A DNA stretch of 33,856 bases, from the NCBI GenBank assembly GCA_937934685.1, contig CALGYU010000050.1, forward strand, positions 1 to 33,856, given 5' to 3'. Positions 8,117-14,834 of this stretch are shown one piece after another. This DNA comes from an uncultured Acholeplasma sp. (GTDB lineage: Bacteria; Bacillota_I; Bacilli_A; Acholeplasmatales; Acholeplasmataceae). The notes under the pieces are model-generated. The model saw nothing but the letters and a program-made list of their open reading frames with translations. It was not told the origin of the DNA and ran no database searches. Position 1 is the first letter of the stretch. Each line of letters opens with the position of its first letter. Both the position numbers and the translations under genes were made by a program.

Positions 8117-8631
8117 TCTCCTACCTCCACTTCTTTTAACTTTTTGATGGCTTTGTGATAAATCCACATTACGGTTCCTAATGGTTTTTCTGTAATAAAG
8201 GCAATATCCTTAAACTTCATTTCATCCATCGTGTGTAGAACAACTATTTGTCGTTCATCATCATCTAACAAACTCAATAAGTATTTAGCTCTTGTTTCAT
8301 CATCAGCTGTTGATGGTGTGTTTGGTAGTAAGTATTCTTCTGTTGATAAATCTATCACTAATTCTCTTTTTCTTTTTCTATATTCATCAATTGCCTTATT
8401 TCTGGCTATCATTAATAACCAATTTCTAAACTTATATTTGGGATTATAACTATGAATAGAAGATATCATTTCGATGTATGTATCTTGCATGATATCTTCT
8501 GATAATTCTTTATCTTTCAAAATAGATACAATTAAAGCATATACACCATGTTTGGTTTGTTGGTATATATATTCAAACGCTTCTTCATCTTTAGTTTTAA
8601 GGGCTTCTATGTAATCACTAATTTCTCGCAT
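8113..8631 (-). CDS. ECF-type RNA polymerase sigma factor
   Basis: A 172-residue extracytoplasmic-function sigma-70 factor. Region 2 spans about 10-85, with SEDIMQDTYIEM and FRNWLLMIARNKAIDEYRKR for core binding and -10 melting. After a short linker, region 4 (about 115-168) has DDERQIVVLHTMDEMKFKDIAF and LGTVMWIYHKAIKKLKE as the -35-binding helix-turn-helix. No region 1 or 3 is present. AAGGAG lies seven bases before the ATG. It ends in TGA overlapping the anti-sigma ATG. Most mollicutes have no alternative sigma factor, so this one is noteworthy. Its targets are not visible; the adjacent lipoprotein is the natural candidate. Confidence 0.9.
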   Translation of the reverse strand: MREISDYIEALKTKDEEAFEYIYQQTKHGVYALIVSILKDKELSEDIMQDTYIEMISSIHSYNPKYKFRNWLLMIARNKAIDEYRKRKRELVIDLSTEEYLLPNTPSTADDETRAKYLLSLLDDDERQIVVLHTMDEMKFKDIAFITEKPLGTVMWIYHKAIKKLKEVEVGE

Positions 8632-8703
8632 AATGTCACTCCTTAAAACAAGTATATCATTTTATGGGTTATTTTTCCTTTTATTGATGATAGTTTTCTT
8701 TTC

Positions 8704-9570
8704 TTATGCTCTTGGTTCTACTAGGTTTTCTGTTTCAAGAGAAACATATTCTTTTTCACCTTGTTCATTAACAATGATTTTAACAACTGCTTTCCCATTG
8801 ATTTTTACAATGGTTTCGTTGCTATTATTTTCGTTGATGAATTTATATTCTTTTTCTCCATCTTGATTGATGATCACAATTTTAAGTGTCATTTCATCAT
8901 CTTCTAATTCATAATCGAATTTGCTTGATGATACTAATTGACCATTTTGATAAATTTCTTGTTTGAATTCTTTTTCAACTTCTTTCTCTTCTGTGTCTAC
9001 TTCGTCTTCATATTTTACAATTGAGTAATTATTTTCATCTAAACTGATTTTTAATTCAATTTCAAATTCTTCTTCTGAACCATCTTTTTCAATTTCCTTT
9101 TTACCTGAAACAACATATTCTTTTTCATCGATAATTAATTTTCCTGAAACAACATATTCTATTTCTGTTTCTTCTTCATCTCGTTCTTCTTTTAGTAATT
9201 CTTCGTTAAGATATAATTGGTAAATAACTGTTTCTTCATTAATTTCTAATGTGATTGTGATAAGTTTTTCAAATTCTTGATCTACTAAAAGTTCTTCTTC
9301 TACTTTCATCGGAGAATCCCCATTTAATACACCATCAATTAAACTTTGATGATTTGATTCAACTTTTTTAACTTCATCTATCATCTCATCTAAATTTAGA
9401 GTTCTAGGACTCACCATTGGTTGATTAATGATTCCATCTACTGACGCTAAGGTTGATAATGCGTATACGTTTTTTTGTTCAGCAACGTTTAAATCTTTAT
9501 TGTTTCCCTTACATCCTACAAGCACTAGTGCTCCAAATAATACTGCCATAAATCCAAATACTTTTTTCAT
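8704..9570 (-). CDS. Acidic lipoprotein related to the anti-sigma outer domain
   Basis: A 288-residue secreted lipoprotein: signal peptide MKKVFGFMAVLFGALVLVGC with lipobox LVGC, so Cys20 would be lipidated and the protein held on the outer face of the membrane. The mature part is very rich in Glu/Asp and Lys and seems to be built of beta-strand pairs. A 13-residue repeat is visible (EYVVSGK followed by LIIDEK, then EYVVSGK again), encoded by an exact 18-base repeat 39 bp apart. The C-terminal half resembles the outer domain of the anti-sigma factor two genes downstream. It lies 72 bp before the sigma gene with no terminator between, so cotranscription is likely. AAAGGAG precedes the ATG. Function unknown. 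Confidence 0.8.
   Translation of the reverse strand: MKKVFGFMAVLFGALVLVGCKGNNKDLNVAEQKNVYALSTLASVDGIINQPMVSPRTLNLDEMIDEVKKVESNHQSLIDGVLNGDSPMKVEEELLVDQEFEKLITITLEINEETVIYQLYLNEELLKEERDEEETEIEYVVSGKLIIDEKEYVVSGKKEIEKDGSEEEFEIELKISLDENNYSIVKYEDEVDTEEKEVEKEFKQEIYQNGQLVSSSKFDYELEDDEMTLKIVIINQDGEKEYKFINENNSNETIVKINGKAVVKIIVNEQGEKEYVSLETENLVEPRA
9104..9160 (-). repeat. Direct repeat of 18 bases, 39 bp period, inside the lipoprotein gene
   Basis: The plus-strand 18-mer CCTGAAACAACATATTCT occurs at 9104-9121 and again at 9143-9160. The 39 bp period is exactly 13 codons, so it encodes a tandem peptide repeat and keeps frame. Confidence 0.85.
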
Positions 9571-9634
9571 TTTATTTTCTCCTTTGTTTTGGTTTTTACA
9601 CCATATATACGAATGAGAATGATTTTTTATTGGT

Positions 9635-9682
9635 AGAAAATAAAAAAAAAGTCTTTTTTATGGAAAAAGAGACTTTTTTATT
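9635..9682 (-). terminator. Terminator after the first pot operon and small membrane gene
   Basis: On the minus strand AAAAAGTC, a few T, CCAT, a run of A and GACTTTTT form an AT-rich hairpin followed by nine T. It lies directly after the 82-residue membrane protein gene and ends the pot operon before the lipoprotein gene. Confidence 0.75.
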
Positions 9683-9688
9683 CGTTTT

Positions 9689-9937
9689 TTAGAGAATAAT
9701 GAGTAAAATTGCAAGAAGTATTTGTAAAAAGGAGTATATCGTTAAGATGCCTAAATAGAAAACTCTAGGTTTTTTTCTAACCATCAATAGTCCAACAATT
9801 ACAACTGCTACCACTAGCACTATATAAGCATATAAAACATAAGCATTATAAGCCAAGATAATTGCAACCAAAGTTAAGATGGTTGATAAAACCGCTCTTG
9901 TGATACTTTTTTTTATAAATTCTTGATATTGATCCAT
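9689..9937 (-). CDS. Small three-helix membrane protein of unknown function
   Basis: An 82-residue hydrophobic protein beginning MDQYQEFIKKSITRAV. Three membrane helices are evident: about 15-32 (LSTILTLVAIILAYNAYV), 34-53 (AYIVLVVAVVIVGLLMV), a basic RKKPR turn, then 59-82 (YLGILTIYSFLQILLAILLI). I recognise no family. It starts 11 bases after potD, with AGGAG upstream, and precedes the terminator, so it is the last gene of the first pot operon. The second pot operon has no counterpart. Whether it works with the transporter is unknown. Confidence 0.75.
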   Translation of the reverse strand: MDQYQEFIKKSITRAVLSTILTLVAIILAYNAYVLYAYIVLVVAVVIVGLLMVRKKPRVFYLGILTIYSFLQILLAILLIIL

Positions 9938-9947
9938 TTTAAAACTC

Positions 9948-11027
9948 CTATCTACTTGCTTTTACTTCTCCCCAGGCATCGACTAAACTTTCTTTTAATT
10001 TATTATTGTATCTGAAAAATTGTGATTGTACAATGCCTTCTACTTTAAAGGTTATAGCAATTCTTTCTTCTTTAAATTCATCTGTTTTTAATAATTCTAA
10101 GACAACATCGTTTCTTGGTGAGGTATATCCAATTTCTGCTGTATTTTCTAAGTTAGCATCATATGATGATAAATAATTAATAAACTCATATGCTAATTCT
10201 GTATTTTTTGCATTTTGTGGAATAACAAAACCGTCAATCCAAATATTAGTTAATTCTGGTGCATAATATTTGTAGTTTTCTGTTTCTTGCATGATATAGA
10301 CGGCATCTCCAGAATAAACCATTGCAACGTCATATGGTGTTTTACCACCAATGGCTTCATCTAGGATTTCATCTGATTTAATAGATGTTTTCTTTCCTTT
10401 TGCAGAGATTAACCATTCTTTTGCGGTTTTAATTTGAGCATCCGTTGCTTCATCTAATCTAATATTATCTTTTGCTAGTGCAGCCATGAAAGCATCTCTT
10501 GATGAGTCATAAATCATTGTTTCTAAGCTTTGATCAGCAAGAATTGACCATCCTTGTGATTTGACTTTTTCTTCTAAGCCTTCAACACTACTGTTATATA
10601 ATAAACCTAATGATCCCCAGAAATATGGCACAGCATATTCTAGAAAATCAAATCCGTGTCCACCATCTGTTTTTAAAAGTTCTAATTGTGTTTTTAAACC
10701 TTCATTTAAATCAGTTTCTTTATTTAAAGCCTCTATTTTAGTCCAGTCTATTTTTTGTAAGTAGTTTTCTTTTGCTAGTTCTTCTATCCCATAGTCTGAT
10801 GGAATGACTACATCATAACTATTTACTTTAACTTGACTTAAAGCCACTTCATTTGAATCAAATGTAACTAAAGCCACTTTTTTTCCTGTTTCTTTTTCAA
10901 ATGCTCTAACTACATCTTTATTTATATAATCATTTGGTAAGTATATTTTTAAGTCTGCTTCCAAATTACATCCTGCTAAAATGAATACTGAGAAAACAGA
11001 AACTGCTAATAACCATATTTTTTTCAT
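9948..11027 (-). CDS. potD: Polyamine ABC transporter substrate-binding lipoprotein (first copy)
   Basis: A 359-residue PotD/PotF-type binding protein. The signal peptide ends in the lipobox ILAGC (Cys20), as expected for a lipoprotein in a cell without an outer membrane. Family landmarks: SYDVVIPSDYGIEELAKE, YAVPYFWGSLGLLYN, YDSSRDAFMAAL, MVYSGDAVYIMQE, NIWIDGFVIPQNAKN, EFINYLSS and IGYTSPRNDVV. In place of the usual N-W-x-E-Y near the N-terminus it has YLPNDYIN, so one aromatic ligand contact known from E. coli PotD is missing. The Trp-x-Asp pair (IWID) and the Arg-Asp of SSRDAF remain. The start overlaps the potC stop (ATGA). Spermidine/putrescine is the family substrate; the true ligand is unproven. 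Confidence 0.92.
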   Translation of the reverse strand: MKKIWLLAVSVFSVFILAGCNLEADLKIYLPNDYINKDVVRAFEKETGKKVALVTFDSNEVALSQVKVNSYDVVIPSDYGIEELAKENYLQKIDWTKIEALNKETDLNEGLKTQLELLKTDGGHGFDFLEYAVPYFWGSLGLLYNSSVEGLEEKVKSQGWSILADQSLETMIYDSSRDAFMAALAKDNIRLDEATDAQIKTAKEWLISAKGKKTSIKSDEILDEAIGGKTPYDVAMVYSGDAVYIMQETENYKYYAPELTNIWIDGFVIPQNAKNTELAYEFINYLSSYDANLENTAEIGYTSPRNDVVLELLKTDEFKEERIAITFKVEGIVQSQFFRYNNKLKESLVDAWGEVKASR

Positions 11028-11812
11028 TTAATCTTTTTCTCCTTAATTTTTCTACCTTTGATCAAATCGTATAATATTTTAATTCCAATGACTAAAATAA
11101 TTAGCGTTGACAAGGCGTTAACAGTTGGTTCAATTCCTCTTTTTAAAGTATAGAGGTATATAGATATATTTTTAACGGTTGAACCAGATGCCGCAAAATA
11201 TGAAATCACAAAGTCATCAAATGACATAGTAAAGGCGATAGCCGCACCAGCGATGATAGCTGGTTTAATTTGTGGAATGATGACTTTAAACAATGTTTGT
11301 TTCGCTGTTGCTCCTAGGTCATGAGATGCATCAATTAAACTGCTATCTAAACTTCTTACTTTTGGATAAACCGTGATCAGGACATATGGCGTTGAAAAAG
11401 CAATGTGTGCAATGATCATCGTTGTCATACCTCTTGTAATAGCAAGAGTTCCAAAAAGGATAAAAAAGGCGATGGCAGTAATGATTTCAGGACTTAAGAT
11501 AGGTAGGTTGTTGATACTAAAGGTGATATCTCTAAACACCTTTTTTTGTTTGGATAATGAAATCGCTGCAAGAGTTCCAATAACGGTTGAAATGGCTGTA
11601 GAAATAATAGCCACCGTTATGGTTGTAACCACTGCATCGATGATTTCTCTATTAATGAATAGTTCTTGATACCATCTAAATGAGAAACCTGTAAAAACAG
11701 TGAGTGATTTGCTTTCATTAAATGAAAAAACAATTAATGAAAGAATCGGTAAATAAGTAAAGATGAAAATAATAAATAAATATATGTTAGAAGAGATTTT
11801 ATTCTTTTTCAT
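11024..11812 (-). CDS. potC: Polyamine ABC transporter permease PotC (first copy)
   Basis: A 262-residue inner permease of the PotC/CysW type with about six membrane helices. It pairs with PotB to form the channel. The EAA loop that contacts the ATPase is visible as IDASHDLGATAKQTLFKVIIPQI (with the conserved Gly). FTMSFDDFVISYFAAG near the C-terminus is a typical PotC stretch. The gene overlaps potB upstream by 14 bases and potD downstream by four (ATGA; stop is TGA). Confidence 0.94.
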   Translation of the reverse strand: MKKNKISSNIYLFIIFIFTYLPILSLIVFSFNESKSLTVFTGFSFRWYQELFINREIIDAVVTTITVAIISTAISTVIGTLAAISLSKQKKVFRDITFSINNLPILSPEIITAIAFFILFGTLAITRGMTTMIIAHIAFSTPYVLITVYPKVRSLDSSLIDASHDLGATAKQTLFKVIIPQIKPAIIAGAAIAFTMSFDDFVISYFAASGSTVKNISIYLYTLKRGIEPTVNALSTLIILVIGIKILYDLIKGRKIKEKKIK

Positions 11813-12650
11813 TTGACAACACCTCTTCGTATTTATCTATTTTTTTAATAAAATATATTAAAACCATCATTAAAATACCTAAGATTAAGGATACTGCTGC
11901 ACCATAACCATAATTACCTTTTAATAAGATAGCTTCATCAATTAGATTACCAATCATATATCTTTTACCATCTCCTAAATACTTAGGAACTACCAGGGTG
12001 GTTGCTGCTGGTAAAAATACCATCATGATACCTGACATTACTCCTGATAACGATAATGGGATGATGACTTTTCTAATGGTTTGTAACTTATTTGCTCCCA
12101 AATCAGCACTTGACTCATATAAACTATCATCTATTTTAGATAACGATGTATAAATAGGTAATACCATGTAGGGTAGATACATATAAACCATACCTGTTAT
12201 AATCGCAAAATCTGTCCCTAATAAATCCGGAGCTACCATGCTAAAGATTTGTTTTAGACCATTGGCTCTAATTAACATGTTAATCCACATCGGTGCTGTT
12301 AATAATAAAATAAGTAATAATTGTTTTTTAGTGGATTGTCTAACAATAATATAGGACAAAGGATAGGCAATTACTAAAGATATTAAGGTCGATATGCTTG
12401 CTAAATACATAGATTCCATCATCGTTCTAATGAAAATTGGTTGACTTAGGAAATCTGTAAAGTTACTTAATGAAAACTGGATCTGAAAAACACCAGCATT
12501 TGCATTGTTAAACGCATATAAGATCATGATACTAAAAGGGAAAACAATTAAGACCGCTAATAAAATATAATATGGTAACCCAACTGCCTTTTCTAATGAG
12601 ACAGGCGTTTTTTTAGTTTGAGGTTTCTTTTTATTTGTAAAACCGTTCAT
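11799..12650 (-). CDS. potB: Polyamine ABC transporter permease PotB (first copy)
   Basis: A 283-residue PotB-type permease with about six membrane helices. EAA loop: YESSADLGANKLQTIRKVIIPLS; family stretches include MWINMLIRANGL, VYMYLPYMVLPIYTSL and FLPAATTLVVPKYLGDG. I choose the ATG at 12650, which overlaps the potA stop (TAATG) as in other pairs here; an ATG two codons upstream at 12656 would also fit and changes only the first two residues. No strong ribosome site is seen for either, so coupling to potA is likely. N-terminal 20 residues are basic and cytoplasmic. Confidence 0.93.
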   Translation of the reverse strand: MNGFTNKKKPQTKKTPVSLEKAVGLPYYILLAVLIVFPFSIMILYAFNNANAGVFQIQFSLSNFTDFLSQPIFIRTMMESMYLASISTLISLVIAYPLSYIIVRQSTKKQLLLILLLTAPMWINMLIRANGLKQIFSMVAPDLLGTDFAIITGMVYMYLPYMVLPIYTSLSKIDDSLYESSADLGANKLQTIRKVIIPLSLSGVMSGIMMVFLPAATTLVVPKYLGDGKRYMIGNLIDEAILLKGNYGYGAAVSLILGILMMVLIYFIKKIDKYEEVLSNEKE

Positions 12651-13927
12651 TACCATATTTCCATCACATGTAGATCTTCAACACTAAAATTAATATCTAC
12701 TTCTGTGTCTTCCTTTACATGATCGGTTGTATGTATGGTGAAAATACGGTCAGTTGTTTTAACATCTATTTCCCAGTGAACACCTTTGAAAACAACTGAA
12801 TCTACAATTCCAGTGATTTTTCCGGTGCCTTTTTCTACGATATCAATATCTTCTGGTCTAATAACGATATCGACTTCTTCATTTTTAGCAAACCCCTTAT
12901 CAACACATTCATAGTCCTTACCATCAAATGAGACTAAATAGTCATCTTTCATGATGCCTGGAATGATGTTTGATTCTCCAATAAAACTTGCAACAAACTT
13001 ATTAGATGGTTCGTTATAAATATCTTCTGGTGTCCCAATTTGTTGGATTTCACCATGATTCATAACAACAATTTTATCACTCATTGTTAAAGCTTCTTCT
13101 TGGTCATGAGTAACAAAAATAAAAGTAATTCCAGCATTTCTTTGTATTTCTTTTAATTCATATTGCATTTCTTGTCTTAGTTTTAAGTCAAGAGCCGCAA
13201 GTGGTTCATCTAATAAAAGAACTTTAGGTTCGTTAATCAAAGCTCTTGCAATCGCAACTCTTTGTTGTTGCCCACCTGATAGATTATGAACCGTTCTATT
13301 TTGATATCCTTCTAAACCAACCATTTTTAAATATTTATTCACTTTATCATTAATCAATTGTTCAAAATCTTTTTTGTTAATGAATGTGTTTTTGATATGC
13401 GATATTTTTTCTTCTTTTTCTTCTTTTAAAACTGTAATTTTATTTTCTAAAATGAGTTTTAATTCATTTTCTTTTTCTTTAAGTTCTACTTTTTCTAAGC
13501 CCAGTGCTTTTAGATTTAATTTATCTCTACTATATTCTGTTTTTAGTTTTTTTACTTCGTGGTGATATTCTTTGGTTATTTTGGTTATTTCCTTTTTTTG
13601 TTCAAGGTTTCTATCTTTAACTCTTAATCCAAAGGCAACGTTTTCAAATACGTCTAAATGAGGAAATAATGCATATCTTTGAAAAACTGTATTGGTAGGT
13701 CTTTTATGGGCTGGTATATCCACAATATTTAAACCATCAAATAAAACCTCTCCATTACTCGGGGTCACAAAGCCACCTATAATTCTGAGTGTTGTCGTTT
13801 TACCACATCCAGATGGTCCTAAAAAAGTCACAAACTCATTTTGTTCAATTTCTAAATCTATTCCCCTTAAAACAACTTGACCATCAAATTCTTTGGTTAC
13901 GTCTTTTAATTCAATTAAGGTTGCCAT
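12650..13927 (-). CDS. potA: Polyamine ABC transporter ATPase PotA with coiled-coil insertion (first copy)
   Basis: A 425-residue ABC ATPase that powers polyamine uptake. Walker A GPSGCGKTT (37-45), Q-loop VFQRYALFPH (81-90), signature LSGGQQQRV (216-224), Walker B VLLLDEP (236-242), the H-loop in FVTHDQEEA, then a C-terminal OB-type regulatory domain (VDIVIRPEDIDIV). Between NVAFGL and KYLKMVGLE there are about 97 residues where PotA proteins normally have fewer than 25. The extra part (about 104-186) is almost pure Lys/Glu/Leu helix and looks like a coiled coil in the helical subdomain. Mycoplasma PotA proteins are also known to be enlarged. Start at 13927 is set by AAAGGAG five bases upstream; an earlier in-frame GTG (13942) is unlikely. 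Confidence 0.95.
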   Translation of the reverse strand: MATLIELKDVTKEFDGQVVLRGIDLEIEQNEFVTFLGPSGCGKTTTLRIIGGFVTPSNGEVLFDGLNIVDIPAHKRPTNTVFQRYALFPHLDVFENVAFGLRVKDRNLEQKKEITKITKEYHHEVKKLKTEYSRDKLNLKALGLEKVELKEKENELKLILENKITVLKEEKEEKISHIKNTFINKKDFEQLINDKVNKYLKMVGLEGYQNRTVHNLSGGQQQRVAIARALINEPKVLLLDEPLAALDLKLRQEMQYELKEIQRNAGITFIFVTHDQEEALTMSDKIVVMNHGEIQQIGTPEDIYNEPSNKFVASFIGESNIIPGIMKDDYLVSFDGKDYECVDKGFAKNEEVDIVIRPEDIDIVEKGTGKITGIVDSVVFKGVHWEIDVKTTDRIFTIHTTDHVKEDTEVDINFSVEDLHVMEIW

Positions 13928-13942
13928 ATTAACTCCTTTCAC

Positions 13943-13961
13943 TGTTTACTCTAGATAAACA
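13943..13961. promoter_or_regulatory. Inverted repeat in potA leader (operator-like site 1)
   Basis: TGTTTA, seven bases, TAAACA: a perfect 6-7-6 dyad starting 16 bases ahead of the potA start codon and close to its ribosome site. It shares the core GTTTA-N7-TAAAC with the next dyad upstream. Confidence 0.6.
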
Positions 13962-13981
13962 AAGCATTTTTTTCATTTTTT

Positions 13982-14002
13982 AAGTTTAGTAAATATAAAC
14001 TT
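13982..14002. promoter_or_regulatory. Inverted repeat in potA leader (operator-like site 2)
   Basis: AAGTTTA, seven bases, TAAACTT: a perfect 7-7-7 dyad with the same GTTTA-N7-TAAAC core, centred 40 bp upstream of site 1. Confidence 0.6.
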
Positions 14003-14007
14003 TTTGT

Positions 14008-14061
14008 TAGTTTATTTTAAACTACACGCATATATTATATATCAAAAAGTTTAGATGTCAA
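14008..14061 (-). promoter_or_regulatory. Strong promoter of the first pot operon with overlapping operator-like dyad
   Basis: On the minus strand TTGACA (14056-14061) and TATAAT (14034-14039) are separated by 16 bp, a consensus sigma-A promoter. A perfect dyad TAGTTTA-TTT-TAAACTA (14008-14024) lies at about +4 to +20, and another AGTTTA unit sits in the promoter spacer (14048-14053). Together with the two downstream dyads there are several copies of one half-site within about 110 bp, which suggests a repressor target. Confidence 0.8.
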
Positions 14062-14093
14062 TAATTTTAACCATCTTTTTTCTTTTTAAAAAA

Positions 14094-14124
14094 AGAACAA
14101 AAAAAAGAGTGAATTTCACTCTTT
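14094..14124 (-). terminator. Rho-independent terminator of the formate/nitrite channel gene
   Basis: A minus-strand hairpin with ten-base arms (AAAGAGTGAA and TTCACTCTTT) followed by T overlaps the stop of the channel gene and precedes the first pot promoter. Confidence 0.85.
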
Positions 14125-14755
14125 AATTTTCTTCTGTTTTAGTAGCTATTTTTTCTAATCCGTTAATGATAACTGCTCCAACGCCATTACCTAATAACAT
14201 CACTATTAAATAGATAATGCTTTTAAATGACCATTGTCCGGCTGCTGTGAAATAAAACATATTCGCAATACTATGTTCAAATTTTGCAAGAATGAAGATC
14301 ATCACTGCCAGTAAAACGACGACAACTTTACCAAAATCGTTTTTATTTTTAGAATATCCATCAACGCCTAAATACATCATCATGCCACATCCGATAGATA
14401 AGGCAAAACTTTCTAATACATTTTTAGAGAGTTTGTAGTCAACAGATGATATGGCTGCTTCTGTAACGTGTGTTAACCCACTTAAATTAACCATTAAAGC
14501 GATGAGTAAGACCCCTAAGAGGTTTCCTATGATAATGATTAAAATATCGATTAAGTAAGACGGTTTCTTATCAATTACATATCCTACTTTACCTGTAAAT
14601 AAGTTTAACTTATTACTAACTACAACCAGTAATCCAAATCCAAATAGAAATGAACCAATCACTTTGTTATCGACTGTTAAATAAATAGTTCCAGCAATAG
14701 CAATCACAATCCCTGCTAAGATAGCTTTGCTTAAAACATTAATATAGTGTTTCAT
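14123..14755 (-). CDS. Formate/nitrite transporter (FNT) family channel, compact form
   Basis: A 210-residue protein with six membrane helices. FNT hallmarks are present: NLFTGKVGYV after helix 2, a Lys near the start of helix 4 (K111 in KLSKNVLESF), and FEHSIANM with the central pore His161 in helix 5. FNT channels move formate, nitrite, lactate or hydrosulfide across the cell membrane. At 210 residues it is well below the usual 260-285; the loops and termini are shortened while the helices are kept. It is a single-gene unit with its own TTGCAT/TATAAT promoter and terminator, lying between two pot operons. Substrate cannot be told from sequence; formate or lactate export would suit a fermenting mollicute. 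Confidence 0.82.
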   Translation of the reverse strand: MKHYINVLSKAILAGIVIAIAGTIYLTVDNKVIGSFLFGFGLLVVVSNKLNLFTGKVGYVIDKKPSYLIDILIIIIGNLLGVLLIALMVNLSGLTHVTEAAISSVDYKLSKNVLESFALSIGCGMMMYLGVDGYSKNKNDFGKVVVVLLAVMIFILAKFEHSIANMFYFTAAGQWSFKSIIYLIVMLLGNGVGAVIINGLEKIATKTEEN

Positions 14756-14800
14756 TTTGTAATTTTTACCTCGATCCTGCTTTTAATATTAATCACATCT

Positions 14801-14828
14801 ATTATAGTCGTAATTATTATAAATGCAA
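14801..14828 (-). promoter_or_regulatory. Promoter of the formate/nitrite channel gene
   Basis: Minus strand TTGCAT (14823-14828) and TATAAT (14801-14806) with a 16 bp spacer, about 45 bases before the start codon. No terminator is visible after the second potD, so readthrough into this gene is also possible. Confidence 0.7.
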
Positions 14829-14834
14829 GAACTA

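Noticed and set aside
9605..9610. CGTATA on the minus strand as an ECF-type -10 ahead of the lipoprotein gene
   Set aside because: It resembles a SigW-type -10, but no AAC-type -35 lies at 16-17 bp, and the sigma gene upstream region does not show a matching pair. Worth recalling only if the sigma regulon is mapped.
9614..9628. Possible Fur box (TGAGAATGATTTTTT) upstream of the lipoprotein gene
   Set aside because: Only about ten of fourteen informative positions match the classic Fur 15-mer and the second arm is mostly T; such matches are expected in AT-rich DNA.
13376..13620. Plus-strand open frame opposite the PotA insertion as a separate gene
   Set aside because: The Phe/Ser-rich translation is what results from reading a Lys/Glu-rich gene backwards, and there is no ribosome site.
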